40,819 nt of DNA from Caldilineales bacterium (lineage in GTDB: Bacteria; Chloroflexota; Anaerolineae; J102), in contig JAGFJG010000102.1 in NCBI GenBank assembly GCA_024102915.1, forward strand, positions 1 to 40,819, given 5' to 3'. A model generated the notes under the pieces. That model had not been told where the DNA came from. It made no database searches and saw nothing but the letters and a program-made list of their open reading frames with translations. This document shows, in pieces, positions 9,350-16,937 of the stretch (position 1 is the first letter of the stretch; each line of letters opens with the position of its first letter). The translations under genes were made by a program, and so were the position numbers.

Positions 9350-9777
9350 GGGGCCTCCTTTGCAGTTGCCGACAGGTGGCGCTTCGGGCCAGAAACAGTG
9401 ACAGGTAGAAACGGATAGACTAGGTTTCAGGACTGGATTCTATTGTTGTCGGCGGTGCGCCTGCGATCCCAGAGTGCGACTTGATTTCGTGTGTATTATA
9501 GCGCAATTTCTATCCAAGTGGGGAATTTTGGCAAAAATTGGCAAGTTTCGCAGCATGATTATTGATATGCTGGCTGTTAGTTCAGAGACTTGTAGCTGTT
9601 CACTTCGTTTATCGATCTCACGCTAAGGCGCAGAGACGCCAAGTGAATCTGGAAAACTCTGCTTCTTGGCGGCTTTGCGTGATCTGTCTTCGAGGTAAGG
9701 TGAATTCATACAAAGATTTGAAGCGCTCTGAACAGGACGAACCCTGAAACGGTTTTCTCACAACAGGAGGATTGGAC
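9350..9777. other. Intergenic region upstream of two divergent genes
   Basis: This 428-base region has no credible gene. It holds the ribosome-binding site of the STAND gene (AAAGGAGG on the minus strand, just past 9350), a minus-strand TATAAT at 9495-9500 without a good -35, the inverted repeat at 9619-9681, and the AGGAGG site (9765-9770) of the lipoprotein gene. A 61-codon reading frame across the repeat is translated repeat sequence and not a gene. Confidence 0.6.
9619..9681. repeat. Imperfect inverted repeat, probable dispersed element
   Basis: The left arm CACGCTAAGGCGCAGAGACG (with CCAAG following, 9619-9643) and the right arm CTTGGCGGCTTTGCGTG (9665-9681) are imperfect inverted copies: the right arm's complement CACGCAAAGCCGCCAAG matches the left arm with gaps. 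Sequences of this 'CACGCAAAGGCGC...' style are widely dispersed in many bacterial genomes. Only one copy is present in this window. Confidence 0.5.
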
Positions 9778-10722
9778 ATGAAAACCCACCAGTTTGCTCT
9801 GATTTCCCTGGCGATGTTGTTGGTACTCGCCGCATGCGCTGCCCCGGCCAGCGCGCCCGTCCCGACCGCTGCGCCTTCGCTCACCCCCATCCCGCCCACG
9901 ACCGTGCCCGAACCGACCGTCGATCCGGCAGCGGCTGTCGTTTTGGAGATGGTGGAGCGAGTCAATGTGGAGGATTACGCCGGGGCCGCCGAATTGATGG
10001 CTGACGACATGATGGCCTACCTCGTGGGCATGCCGCCGACCGGCATGGAGATTTACCGGGGCAGGCAGGCGTTCCAGACTTTCCTGGAGGAGTGTTGTAC
10101 AGGCCAGCACTTTGTGTGGGAGGTCGCGCCGCTGCAAACGCAAGACGGTGTGGTCTACACCGACAGCAAAACCTGGATGGACTTCACCCGCGAGCTTGGC
10201 GTGGCTCCGAACATCTGGCACGAAGCTTTCGAGGTGAAGGACGGCAAAATTACGCTGTACGTTTCTACAATCACCGAGGACGCGTTGGTGCATTTCAAGC
10301 CCGCTTTGCTGGCTGCGATCCCCGACCTGGCCGCGGCCCTGCAACCCCCGGCAGCAAGCGACGAAACGGCGGCTGAGCTCAACGTCATCATCGCCGACAA
10401 CACCTGCACGGCGGATGGGCCGACAACCTTGCAGGCGGGCGCGATAGCCGTCAACGTGAATGTGCAGGATGGCCGGTTCGAGCGGTACGCCGTGACCTTG
10501 TTCACCCTGGAGGAAGGCAAGGACATGGTCGATCTGATGGCATCCACATACAACCCCGGTCCGCCATCGTGGTCCAACCTGCTCTTTCTCGAGGAATTGT
10601 CGCCGGGTGATAGCCAGTCTTACATGCTCGATGCGGACGCGAGCCTGCTCTACCTGATCTGCTGGGCCGGCCCGCCCGACACGCCGATAGGCAATGCCGG
10701 GCCGTTTGTCGTGCAGCAGTGA
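9778..10722 (+). CDS. Lipoprotein with SnoaL/NTF2-like domain
   Basis: A 314-residue exported lipoprotein. The ATG at 9778 is chosen over a TTG at 9772 because AGGAGG (9765-9770) is spaced 7 bases from it. Seen: a signal peptide with lipobox LVLAAC (Cys at about 19), a Pro/Thr-rich linker of about 30 residues, then a domain starting with a helix (VVLEMVERVNVEDYAGAAEL) that resembles the NTF2/SnoaL fold (alpha-plus-beta cone; GMEIYRGRQAFQTFL, DFTRELGV, HEAFEVKDGKITLYV). The last 110 residues form a second beta-rich region (ELNVIIADNTCTADGPTTL onward) of unrecognised family. No catalytic residues are evident; a ligand-binding role is possible. A strong terminator follows. Confidence 0.7.
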   Translation: MKTHQFALISLAMLLVLAACAAPASAPVPTAAPSLTPIPPTTVPEPTVDPAAAVVLEMVERVNVEDYAGAAELMADDMMAYLVGMPPTGMEIYRGRQAFQTFLEECCTGQHFVWEVAPLQTQDGVVYTDSKTWMDFTRELGVAPNIWHEAFEVKDGKITLYVSTITEDALVHFKPALLAAIPDLAAALQPPAASDETAAELNVIIADNTCTADGPTTLQAGAIAVNVNVQDGRFERYAVTLFTLEEGKDMVDLMASTYNPGPPSWSNLLFLEELSPGDSQSYMLDADASLLYLICWAGPPDTPIGNAGPFVVQQ

Positions 10723-10779
10723 TGGATTAGGGCAACCAAGGGGCCGCGCATCAGTCGGGATGAGGGTGAGATTGGGGCG

Positions 10780-10815
10780 AGTATCTGCGTCAGATTCTGG
10801 CGCAGATACTTTTTT
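10780..10815 (+). terminator. Strong rho-independent terminator
   Basis: A perfect 10-base inverted repeat (AGTATCTGCG at 10780-10789, CGCAGATACT at 10801-10810) encloses an 11-base loop and is followed by an uninterrupted T run to 10815. It ends transcription of the lipoprotein gene. Confidence 0.88.
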
Positions 10816-10909
10816 ACACAAGACCTCTGGGAGGCGGGAGCGACAGACAGCGCATGATGAAATTTCACCCGCCTCCCCGGAGGTCAACTCCCCCATGCTC
10901 GTAAACCTT

Positions 10910-10938
10910 TTGACAGTACTACGGCGAGACGCTACAAT
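10910..10938 (+). promoter_or_regulatory. Near-consensus sigma70-type promoter
   Basis: A perfect -35 TTGACA (10910-10915), a 17-base spacer and -10 TACAAT (10933-10938). Transcription would start near 10945, about 575 bases before the hydrolase gene and about 455 bases before the end of the terminator at 11372-11401. Confidence 0.75.
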
Positions 10939-11016
10939 TTTAAACAGTGACGCAGATTGATCACAACCATATAGAAGTCGGATAACGGCCTGTATTCTCT
11001 CAAGGAAGGATGTGTT

Positions 11017-11067
11017 ATGCGGAAACCAGTCTGCCTATGTATCGCATACGGCATGATATGCGGATAG
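11017..11067 (+). CDS. Possible leader peptide (16 aa)
   Basis: An ATG with AAGGAAGG just upstream (11002-11009) opens a 16-codon frame encoding MRKPVCLCIAYGMICG, with three cysteines. The stop codon lies 7 bases before the perfect palindrome at 11074. The size, good ribosome-binding site and position behind a strong promoter fit a leader peptide. No homologue can be named; it may be chance. Confidence 0.3.
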   Translation: MRKPVCLCIAYGMICG

Positions 11068-11073
11068 ATTCCG

Positions 11074-11089
11074 CCTAACTATAGTTAGG
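11074..11089. promoter_or_regulatory. Perfect 16-base palindrome, possible operator
   Basis: CCTAACTATAGTTAGG is a perfect palindrome lying between the two tiny ORFs, about 130 bases downstream of the predicted transcription start. It could bind a dimeric regulator or form a small hairpin. A 6-base stem (CGCATA 11043-11048, TATGCG 11057-11062) lies just before it. Confidence 0.4.
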
Positions 11090-11126
11090 TTCAGGTACCG
11101 TGACATTCATGAAAGGATTACAGCTT

Positions 11127-11174
11127 ATGGACAAAGAACAGAAAACTATGAAGGTGTGTGTTATTGGGGCATAG
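11127..11174 (+). CDS. Possible short peptide (15 aa)
   Basis: An ATG preceded by AAAGGA (11112-11117, spacing 9) opens a 15-codon frame, MDKEQKTMKVCVIGA. An in-frame ATG at 11109 would add six residues. The end MKVCVIGA looks like the start of a Rossmann-fold protein, so this may be a relic of a decayed gene instead of a functional peptide. Confidence 0.28.
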   Translation: MDKEQKTMKVCVIGA

Positions 11175-11371
11175 CGGAAGCTCGGACAATAGTTCGGGAA
11201 AGCGACCTTGAAGAGGGCGAGGGTAAAAGCTCGCCTGTCTGGAATCGGCATGTGGGCGATCCCATTCTCAAGCGCAATCTGACCCGCCACTGGGCCGAAC
11301 CCGCCAACTTCTCCAGGCAGAATTGTCATATCGAAACTTCAAGAGAACGGAAAAACATCAGACGAACAGCG

Positions 11372-11401
11372 CAGCCGGGGAACTGCTGCCCCGGCTGTTT
11401 T
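11372..11401 (+). terminator. Rho-independent terminator or attenuator before the hydrolase gene
   Basis: A perfect 9-base GC-rich inverted repeat (CAGCCGGGG at 11372-11380, CCCCGGCTG at 11389-11397) with an 8-base loop, followed by TTTT. No conventional gene ends before it; it would end the transcript from the promoter at 10910 or attenuate the hydrolase gene, which starts 120 bases downstream. Confidence 0.8.
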
Positions 11402-11520
11402 GCTGTCACGCAGCAACGCCAGAGAGAAGTCGCCGGAGGACGTTTCTTGCCGCAGATAGGCGCAGGCAACGAAAGAGACTTGCCTATCATCCTTGATTTT
11501 CCTGGAATAGAGGCGTCAGA

Positions 11521-12522
11521 ATGAACGATCAAAACCAAATCGGAATAAAAGGGACTTCTAAACGTCGGGGCAAAGGGTGTTTACAGTGGTTTGGCGTTGG
11601 TTCGATTCTATTGCTGGGACTTCTGCTGGTGGGTTACATCTACGAATCCGTGGCAGAAGCGGCTGATGCAAAGGCATATCCAGCGCCCGGTCAATTAGTT
11701 GATGTCGGCGGCTATCACCTCCACATCAACTGCACAGGTGCAGGCAGCCCGTCGGTAGTGATTGAGGCCGGGTTGGCAGATTGGTCAACTGGCTGGGAAT
11801 TTGTGCAACAGGAGGTGTCGAAGAGCACCCGGGTCTGCACCTATGATCGGGCGGGATGGGGCTGGAGCGATCCGGGCCCCCTGCCGCGAGATGCGGCGCA
11901 CTTTGCCCAGGAATTGCACACGCTGCTGCAAAATGCCGGGATTCCTGGGCCGTATGTGATGGCAGGCCATTCCCTGGGCGGGCTTGTGGTACGTGTGTTT
12001 GCCCACGACTACGCCTCCGAAGTTACCGGCGTGGTGTTGATCGATTCTATGTCTCCCAGACAATTCACCCAGCCCCAGCTCGATGCCCAGCCCCCAACGG
12101 AGATGCGCCAGCAGTCATTTTCCTTTCCCGCTTTGGTGGCGCGTTTCGGAATCGTCCGTTTGCTAGCACGACCCCTGGGCCTTATGCCCTCTGGCACACC
12201 GGATGAGAATGCCTACTTCGCCCGGTTGGTGCGCCCGCCCAGCGCGCAAACCTTTGTCAACGAATCCAAGGGGATGCCAGCGTCCGGAGCGGAAGCCTAT
12301 GCCGTAAAGAGCTTCGGTGATCTGCCACTGATCGTTCTGACCGCCAAACTGAATCCTATTCCAGGCTGGCAAGAATGGCAGGCCGAACTGCTCCAACTCT
12401 CGTCCAATCCCCAGCACCTATTTGCCGAGAGCGATCACCCGATTCACTTTGAAGCGCCGGATGCGGCCATCGCAGCCATCCTTCAGATGGTCGAGCAAGT
12501 TCGTGGGTCGGGAATGAGGTAG
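11521..12522 (+). CDS. Membrane-anchored alpha/beta hydrolase
   Basis: A 333-residue protein with one N-terminal transmembrane helix (about 23-41, after basic KRRGKGC) and an alpha/beta hydrolase domain outside. Seen: the strand/oxyanion region SPSVVIEAGLADWS, the family signature YDRAGWGWSDPGP, the nucleophile elbow GHSLGG with Ser151, and a C-terminal catalytic histidine region ESDHPIHFEAPDA (about 302-314). This matches the esterase/lipase-like subgroup of the superfamily; the substrate cannot be told. The acid residue is not clear. The start is the ATG at 11521, with AGAGG upstream. Transcription may depend on reading past the terminator-like hairpin at 11372-11401. Confidence 0.85.
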   Translation: MNDQNQIGIKGTSKRRGKGCLQWFGVGSILLLGLLLVGYIYESVAEAADAKAYPAPGQLVDVGGYHLHINCTGAGSPSVVIEAGLADWSTGWEFVQQEVSKSTRVCTYDRAGWGWSDPGPLPRDAAHFAQELHTLLQNAGIPGPYVMAGHSLGGLVVRVFAHDYASEVTGVVLIDSMSPRQFTQPQLDAQPPTEMRQQSFSFPALVARFGIVRLLARPLGLMPSGTPDENAYFARLVRPPSAQTFVNESKGMPASGAEAYAVKSFGDLPLIVLTAKLNPIPGWQEWQAELLQLSSNPQHLFAESDHPIHFEAPDAAIAAILQMVEQVRGSGMR

Positions 12523-12611
12523 GCCGATGATTTGCAGATTCACCCCAAAGCACATGAGGTATCGGTTTGACCAGTAACGTTGCCCGTTTTGCAGCCGCAA
12601 AATCACCATCG

Positions 12612-12683
12612 ATGACCATCACCCGCATCAGCCAGTCCCAAGCCAAACCGGACAAGGCCGAGCAATCATCCGAATTCCTCACC
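12612..12683 (+). pseudogene. Truncated copy of the ABM-family monooxygenase start
   Basis: These 72 bases match the first 72 bases of the gene at 17678 at 63 positions, and all nine differences are transitions. The encoded MTITRISQSQAKPDKAEQSS corresponds to MTITRINQFQAKPDKAERLF. Similarity stops abruptly at 12683, and the frame runs on into unrelated sequence containing a run of ten A residues. It is a partial duplication, not a functional gene. Confidence 0.8.
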
Positions 12684-12715
12684 GCTGGCCGCTTGGGTCA
12701 AAAAAAAAACGGCTT

Positions 12716-14632
12716 TTATGGCGCTCGCGGTGGATCGATGTATTTTATCCACACCGGGTCCCAGTCATCATAGCTGGTGGTGCTGAGGCTATGAAGATTG
12801 CTGCCATCGGCGTTCATCACCCAGATCTGGCTATTCCCCGTTCGATTCGAATGGAAGACGATCCTGGTTCCATCAGGGGACCATGATGGATGCCCGTACG
12901 CTTCGGCGACAGTATTACTCTGGTATGACTCGCTGTTTTGCGTCAATTGGCGAGAGTCGCTGCCGTCGCGATCGATTACCCAGATATGATTCGAGCTACT
13001 GTCATTCGAAACAAAAGCAATGCGTTCACTGGTTGGCGACCAGACCGGATCCCAGGCGTCGCCGGCGCCGAAATGCGTGATCTGACCTTCGACGCCATAA
13101 AAGTAATCGTAGAAAAATAGCGCTGGCGTCTTAACGCCATCGAAGCGCAGTGCGTCCTTGACGAACGCGCGATAGCGCTGGTCTGCCGAATAGCGATCCC
13201 GGTCGCCCGCTAATTCGTAGAAAGTCTTTCCGGTCAGCACGGCCAGACTCCCATCATCAGGGTCGATGACGTAAATCACAGGATGATCGAGGGGCTGCGG
13301 ACCGCCGGAACGATTCGAGAGAAAGGCGATTTTGCCGATGAGTTCTGATGGCATACTCGGCGGGGCTGGGGTTGGCGTGGCTTTGACCCATGGCGTCGCC
13401 ACATTGCCCTTCAGGGGGATATAGATTGGCGTTGGCGTGTAGGTCGGTAGGGCTTTTTCAGCGTCGGCGAAACCGGTGTCATGCTGAATGCTGCTCTCGA
13501 TTGTCGGCGTCGCTGTCCATAGATTGAAGGGCGTGGGTGTCGGCGTACCATACAAAAAAGCTGCGGCGGTGGCTTCAGCCAGGCGATAGTCCACCGTCGC
13601 TGCATTGGCGGGCGTTGGTTGGGGCGTGACCACGATCGGCGTCACCCAATTCGATGGCGAAGGGGTAAATGTACCGATAGTTTTGGCGATAGCGGTCGCC
13701 GTCGCTGCCTGCGCCGCCACAGTGACGATATTTTCGGGCGTGGGAGTGCTGGTGACAATAACGAATTCAGGTGTGGGCGGCGGCAGAATAACCATGCGCA
13801 GGAGCGGTCTATTCTCCGTGGCATTGCCATTGCGATAGCCGCTATCCCATGTAAAGAGATTGTCGCCGCCCGTATTGGGTCCCGCCAAACGAAACGAAGC
13901 AAAGCCGTCGGCAAGATGTTGTTCCAGTACTGCCAGATCGCTGACGTCGAAGATGAACCGATTGGTTTTGGCCGCTTCCAGGTCCTCCGAACGCTGTTCC
14001 GTCCCCACAGTTAGATCGCTGGCTGCCTGATTCAGCTTCTCGAAACTGAGGAAAGGCCAGTCCGCATCGATCTCCGAGTCGAGCAATTCCAATCGCCAGG
14101 TTCCCCCCGGTCGCAGTCTCGCTGCATCCTGGGCGACCAGTTCGACGGCGGCCCAGGCGATCTTTGTCCCCTTCGGGAAATCCGACAGATCAAACTGTAT
14201 GGCGCCCTGGTAGAGTTGGCCCTGATAGATGCCGGCATGGATATTGGGAAATCCGAAGTGGTTCTCCCCGTTCAGACTCGTAGCCCATCCTACTGCATCC
14301 TCGGCGGGCGCAACGGTTACATGAAGTCCATCCGGCAAGGCTAAAGTCGGGCTGGGGGCTGGCGTCGGCGAGAAAGGCGTTACGCTTGCGGCGGGCGTCT
14401 CGACGGCAGGCGCTGTGGAGATCGCCGGTTGCGACGGCGTTTGCACCCGAAGCGCGACGGTTGTCGACGCAGGCGCGGCCTGTGGGTCTGTGGGTTTATT
14501 GCATGAGCTGAAAATGAGCGTCAGGGAAATGGCAGCCACAACAAAAAGCCAAAGACGGAAGACGCCTTGATCTTGATCGATCTTGGTCTCGTTCTGCCTG
14601 GACTGATGGGGCGAGGGCTTAGTCATACGCAT
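12716..14632 (-). CDS. Surface lipoprotein with DNRLRE-like domain and TolB-like beta-propeller
   Basis: A 638-residue exported lipoprotein. In order: a long basic N-region and hydrophobic helix ending in a lipobox at Cys44 (LIFSSC); a Pro/Thr/Ala linker; a beta-sandwich (about 105-265) with IQFDLSDFPKGTKIAWAAVE and a final strand NRPLLRMVI, resembling DNRLRE/DUF7594-type carbohydrate- or cell-wall-associated modules; a long low-complexity stretch of TPTP repeats (about 266-420); then a TolB/WD40-like propeller with blades such as DPVWSPTSERIAFVSN, HPSWSPDGTRIVFHSN and IWVMNADGSNLHSLS. It is the last gene of the minus-strand export operon, 27 bases after the RTX gene. A structural or binding role at the cell surface is inferred. 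Confidence 0.75.
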   Translation of the reverse strand: MRMTKPSPHQSRQNETKIDQDQGVFRLWLFVVAAISLTLIFSSCNKPTDPQAAPASTTVALRVQTPSQPAISTAPAVETPAASVTPFSPTPAPSPTLALPDGLHVTVAPAEDAVGWATSLNGENHFGFPNIHAGIYQGQLYQGAIQFDLSDFPKGTKIAWAAVELVAQDAARLRPGGTWRLELLDSEIDADWPFLSFEKLNQAASDLTVGTEQRSEDLEAAKTNRFIFDVSDLAVLEQHLADGFASFRLAGPNTGGDNLFTWDSGYRNGNATENRPLLRMVILPPPTPEFVIVTSTPTPENIVTVAAQAATATAIAKTIGTFTPSPSNWVTPIVVTPQPTPANAATVDYRLAEATAAAFLYGTPTPTPFNLWTATPTIESSIQHDTGFADAEKALPTYTPTPIYIPLKGNVATPWVKATPTPAPPSMPSELIGKIAFLSNRSGGPQPLDHPVIYVIDPDDGSLAVLTGKTFYELAGDRDRYSADQRYRAFVKDALRFDGVKTPALFFYDYFYGVEGQITHFGAGDAWDPVWSPTSERIAFVSNDSSSNHIWVIDRDGSDSRQLTQNSESYQSNTVAEAYGHPSWSPDGTRIVFHSNRTGNSQIWVMNADGSNLHSLSTTSYDDWDPVWIKYIDPPRAP

Positions 14633-14659
14633 TCACTCAATATGCGTTTTGATACTGGT

Positions 14660-15238
14660 TTATGGATTGCAATTGATCAAGGTATTAGTCCCCGACCCCC
14701 CATCACAAAAATCCGTACCAGAAGCAAAAAAGCCGTCACCGTTAATCCAATCATTGCCAGCTTCGCCATAGATGGTATCGTTTCCGGATCCTAACAATGA
14801 GCCATCTCCATACAAGGTATCATCACCGTCACCGCCATAGATGAGATCATTGTAAGAGCCGATATATTGTCTGTCGCCATAAATGGTGTCATTGCCGCCA
14901 TTGCCGAAGATGACATCGGCCCCATCGCCGCCCAGAATAGTGTCGTTCCCGCCGGCGCCAATGATGCAATCGTCGCCGGCGCTGCCGTCAAGCGTATCTG
15001 CACCGCTGCCGCCGATGATCAGATTGTTTGAATTGTTGCCGCTGGTGATGCGCATATCAACGACGGTCATCGTGCACTGACTCGGTTTGACCTGGTTTGG
15101 ATTGATCGTCTTCACTATCAGTTCCACATTTTGACCGGGCATTTGCACATTCAGCATCGCCGCCGATGAACGATAGACATTCGCCACGATGACGATGAGC
15201 AATATCAGTAGCCCCAGGCGCGTGACAAGCTTGATCAT
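14660..15238 (-). CDS. Small secreted RTX (hemolysin-type calcium-binding repeat) protein
   Basis: A 192-residue exported protein. The N-terminal hydrophobic segment (LGLLILLIVIVANVY) is followed by SSAAMLNVQMPGQNVELI, the likely mature start. From about residue 72 on it consists of nonapeptide repeats of the GGxGxDx type (GGSGADTLDG, GAGGNDTILGGDGADVI, GGDGDDTLYGD), which fold into a calcium-binding parallel beta-roll. A disulfide is possible between the C-terminal cysteines (DFCDGGSGTNTLINC). The start codon overlaps the signal peptidase stop (ATGA), with GGAGG just upstream. It lacks the usual C-terminal type I secretion signal context and has a Sec-type signal, so export by Sec is expected. 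It is a likely substrate of the upstream peptidase. Confidence 0.85.
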   Translation of the reverse strand: MIKLVTRLGLLILLIVIVANVYRSSAAMLNVQMPGQNVELIVKTINPNQVKPSQCTMTVVDMRITSGNNSNNLIIGGSGADTLDGSAGDDCIIGAGGNDTILGGDGADVIFGNGGNDTIYGDRQYIGSYNDLIYGGDGDDTLYGDGSLLGSGNDTIYGEAGNDWINGDGFFASGTDFCDGGSGTNTLINCNP

Positions 15239-16827
15239 GTCGCCTCCTCACCGCCACTCTCTCGATGCACATCCGGTCGGGCGCCAGTCTCGTAGTAATA
15301 GACGGCCGAGCGGTCGTTGACGAGATAATGGTGTCGACCGCCATTCACATAATACAGGATCATCGAATCGCCGCGTTCGGCCAAACGTGCCAGATCGTCA
15401 ATGCCGGCGACTGCTATGGCATCGTACATCGCTTCCGGCCCCGGTTCTGCGATATTGACCAGCAACGCGCCATAGCGCGCTTGAATCGCTTTGGCCTCAT
15501 CTTCATCACCTGGTCGTCGCAACGCAAGCCAGGCGAGAAAGAGCAGGGTGATGACCGAGACGACCAACCCCGTCAAAGCGATGCGGCGCAGGTTGAGCAC
15601 CGAAACTTCGAGCCCGAATAGAGACATGACATTAGGCGTGGTCGTCGGCACTTGCACACTTCCCGTCGCGCGGGGTGCAAAGACGCTGTCCGAGCGCGTA
15701 TCGGTCCGATTTGCGCTCTGTTCGGCAATTCTCATTTCAGATGAATCAAGACTGAACTTCAACTGCGGTTTGAACTCATCCTGGAAAGGCAGACCATCCA
15801 CGATCCCATAGATGGTAACTTCAGGAATCGTAGTGACTGTGTAACGCTGATCGAGCAGTCCGGTCTGTTGCTCGACGCTATTCAACACATCCTGGATGGC
15901 GGACAGATCGATATCGCTGCTGACTGTAAAGCTGTTTCCGTTGAATGGACTTTCCGGTAATATCTCGATGGTTCTGGCCCAACCATTGGCATGACTGATC
16001 ACGGCCAACAACCGATATACGCCCGCCACTTCGTTCGGTGCGTCTGACGTAAAGTTGTAATCGAAGCGGATGTTCACCCGGGAGATCAACTGTAAAAAGA
16101 TCGGTTCTCCAGTTTGCACCTGTTCCGAATTGTATATGCCGGGCGGCGCGGAAGCCGAATAGCTGAAGGTCCCGGTCTGTTCATATTCGACATTGTCGGT
16201 CGCTGGATGAGTCAGCGGCTGTCGAAAGCCGAAGAAAGCCAACACCGAAAAAACCAGGATCAAAGCAACCAAATAGAAGAATAAATCAGCCCGGAGTCCT
16301 CTATCTGCCCGGAGGAGCGTGGTTACATGCATTGGTTGATTTTTGGCATCGGAACGAGGTTGCTTGCGTTTTGAGCGATATTGACTACGCAGCAGGGGCG
16401 GCATAACAAGAAACGCAAACGCTACCATCCCGAATTGCAACGCCAGTGATTTTATCTGATAAATGTATTCTCCAAATCGAGGGATGCGAAGCCAGTATTT
16501 ACCCACCATGTCCTCCAGTGATGGGTAATAAGCATCAACTTTATCCTTGTTGTCACCGAGGAGGATGAAACGTCCATTTTGTTCGGCAACGACGCGATGA
16601 ATGATAACACCTTTGGCGTCAGGAAGGTAATATGCAGCAATGTCGCCAATCCGATATTTGTCTGTAAGGCGCAAAATAACGAGATCGCCCGTGTGCAGGT
16701 TCGGTTCCATGCTGACGCCATCGATGACCAGATAATTGGCACGACCTCCGATCTGGTAAGGCATGAACAGAAACCAGACCGCAATCAGTACGCTCACAGC
16801 GAGGATTGATTTAAGACGGGTTGACAT
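15235..16827 (-). CDS. SipW-type signal peptidase I fused to a DUF5305-like domain
   Basis: A 530-residue membrane protein. The N-terminal third is an S26B signal peptidase: transmembrane anchor (about 7-25), catalytic serine in GVSMEPNLHTGDLVIL (Ser39), histidine in GVIIHRVV (His77) replacing the lysine of E. coli LepB, and GDNKDKVD (Asp92). This Ser-His-Asp arrangement is that of archaeal/ER and Bacillus SipW enzymes. After a second transmembrane segment (about 180-200) comes an extracytoplasmic beta-rich domain of about 200 residues (FSYSASAPPGIYNSEQV, RYTVTTIPEVTIYGIVDG) resembling DUF5305, then a third transmembrane helix (about 410-430) and a cytoplasmic tail. It lies between two small exported proteins and probably processes them. 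Confidence 0.85.
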   Translation of the reverse strand: MSTRLKSILAVSVLIAVWFLFMPYQIGGRANYLVIDGVSMEPNLHTGDLVILRLTDKYRIGDIAAYYLPDAKGVIIHRVVAEQNGRFILLGDNKDKVDAYYPSLEDMVGKYWLRIPRFGEYIYQIKSLALQFGMVAFAFLVMPPLLRSQYRSKRKQPRSDAKNQPMHVTTLLRADRGLRADLFFYLVALILVFSVLAFFGFRQPLTHPATDNVEYEQTGTFSYSASAPPGIYNSEQVQTGEPIFLQLISRVNIRFDYNFTSDAPNEVAGVYRLLAVISHANGWARTIEILPESPFNGNSFTVSSDIDLSAIQDVLNSVEQQTGLLDQRYTVTTIPEVTIYGIVDGLPFQDEFKPQLKFSLDSSEMRIAEQSANRTDTRSDSVFAPRATGSVQVPTTTPNVMSLFGLEVSVLNLRRIALTGLVVSVITLLFLAWLALRRPGDEDEAKAIQARYGALLVNIAEPGPEAMYDAIAVAGIDDLARLAERGDSMILYYVNGGRHHYLVNDRSAVYYYETGARPDVHRESGGEEAT

Positions 16828-16858
16828 TGCGGCTAACAGAACTCACTCAAAATGGCAT

Positions 16859-16883
16859 AGCCACGAAACGGCGTTCCGTGGCT
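16859..16883 (-). promoter_or_regulatory. Intercistronic hairpin between exported-protein and peptidase genes
   Basis: A 7-base stem (AGCCACG 16859-16865, CGTGGCT 16877-16883) lies in the 110-base gap between the first operon gene and the peptidase. On the transcribed strand the stem is followed by TATGCCATTTT. It may act as a weak terminator or stabiliser that keeps peptidase expression below that of its substrate. Confidence 0.4.
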
Positions 16884-16937
16884 GCCTTCAGATTCGACAT
16901 TGCAGTGAGGATCAGGGCGACAGACCCTTATCGAGGA

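Larger units (their letters stand above)
10723..11520. other. 798-base region without a conventional gene
   Basis: Contents in order: terminator (10780-10815), near-consensus promoter (10910-10938), two tiny ORFs with ribosome-binding sites (11017-11067; 11127-11174), a hairpin (11043-11062), a perfect 16-base palindrome (11074-11089), another stem-loop (11216-11235), and a second terminator (11372-11401). A 122-codon frame from a GTG at 11156 overlaps the hydrolase start by ATGA, but it reads straight through the terminator hairpin and shows no recognisable family. The whole looks like an untranslated leader or a small-RNA locus. Confidence 0.6.

Noticed and set aside
10694..10960. 88-codon frame after the lipoprotein gene
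   Set aside because: It overlaps the lipoprotein end, crosses the terminator at 10780-10815 and includes the promoter.
11156..11524. 122-codon frame with GTG start that overlaps the hydrolase by ATGA
   Set aside because: The overlap is suggestive, but the frame reads through a perfect terminator hairpin, has an odd composition and no recognisable family.
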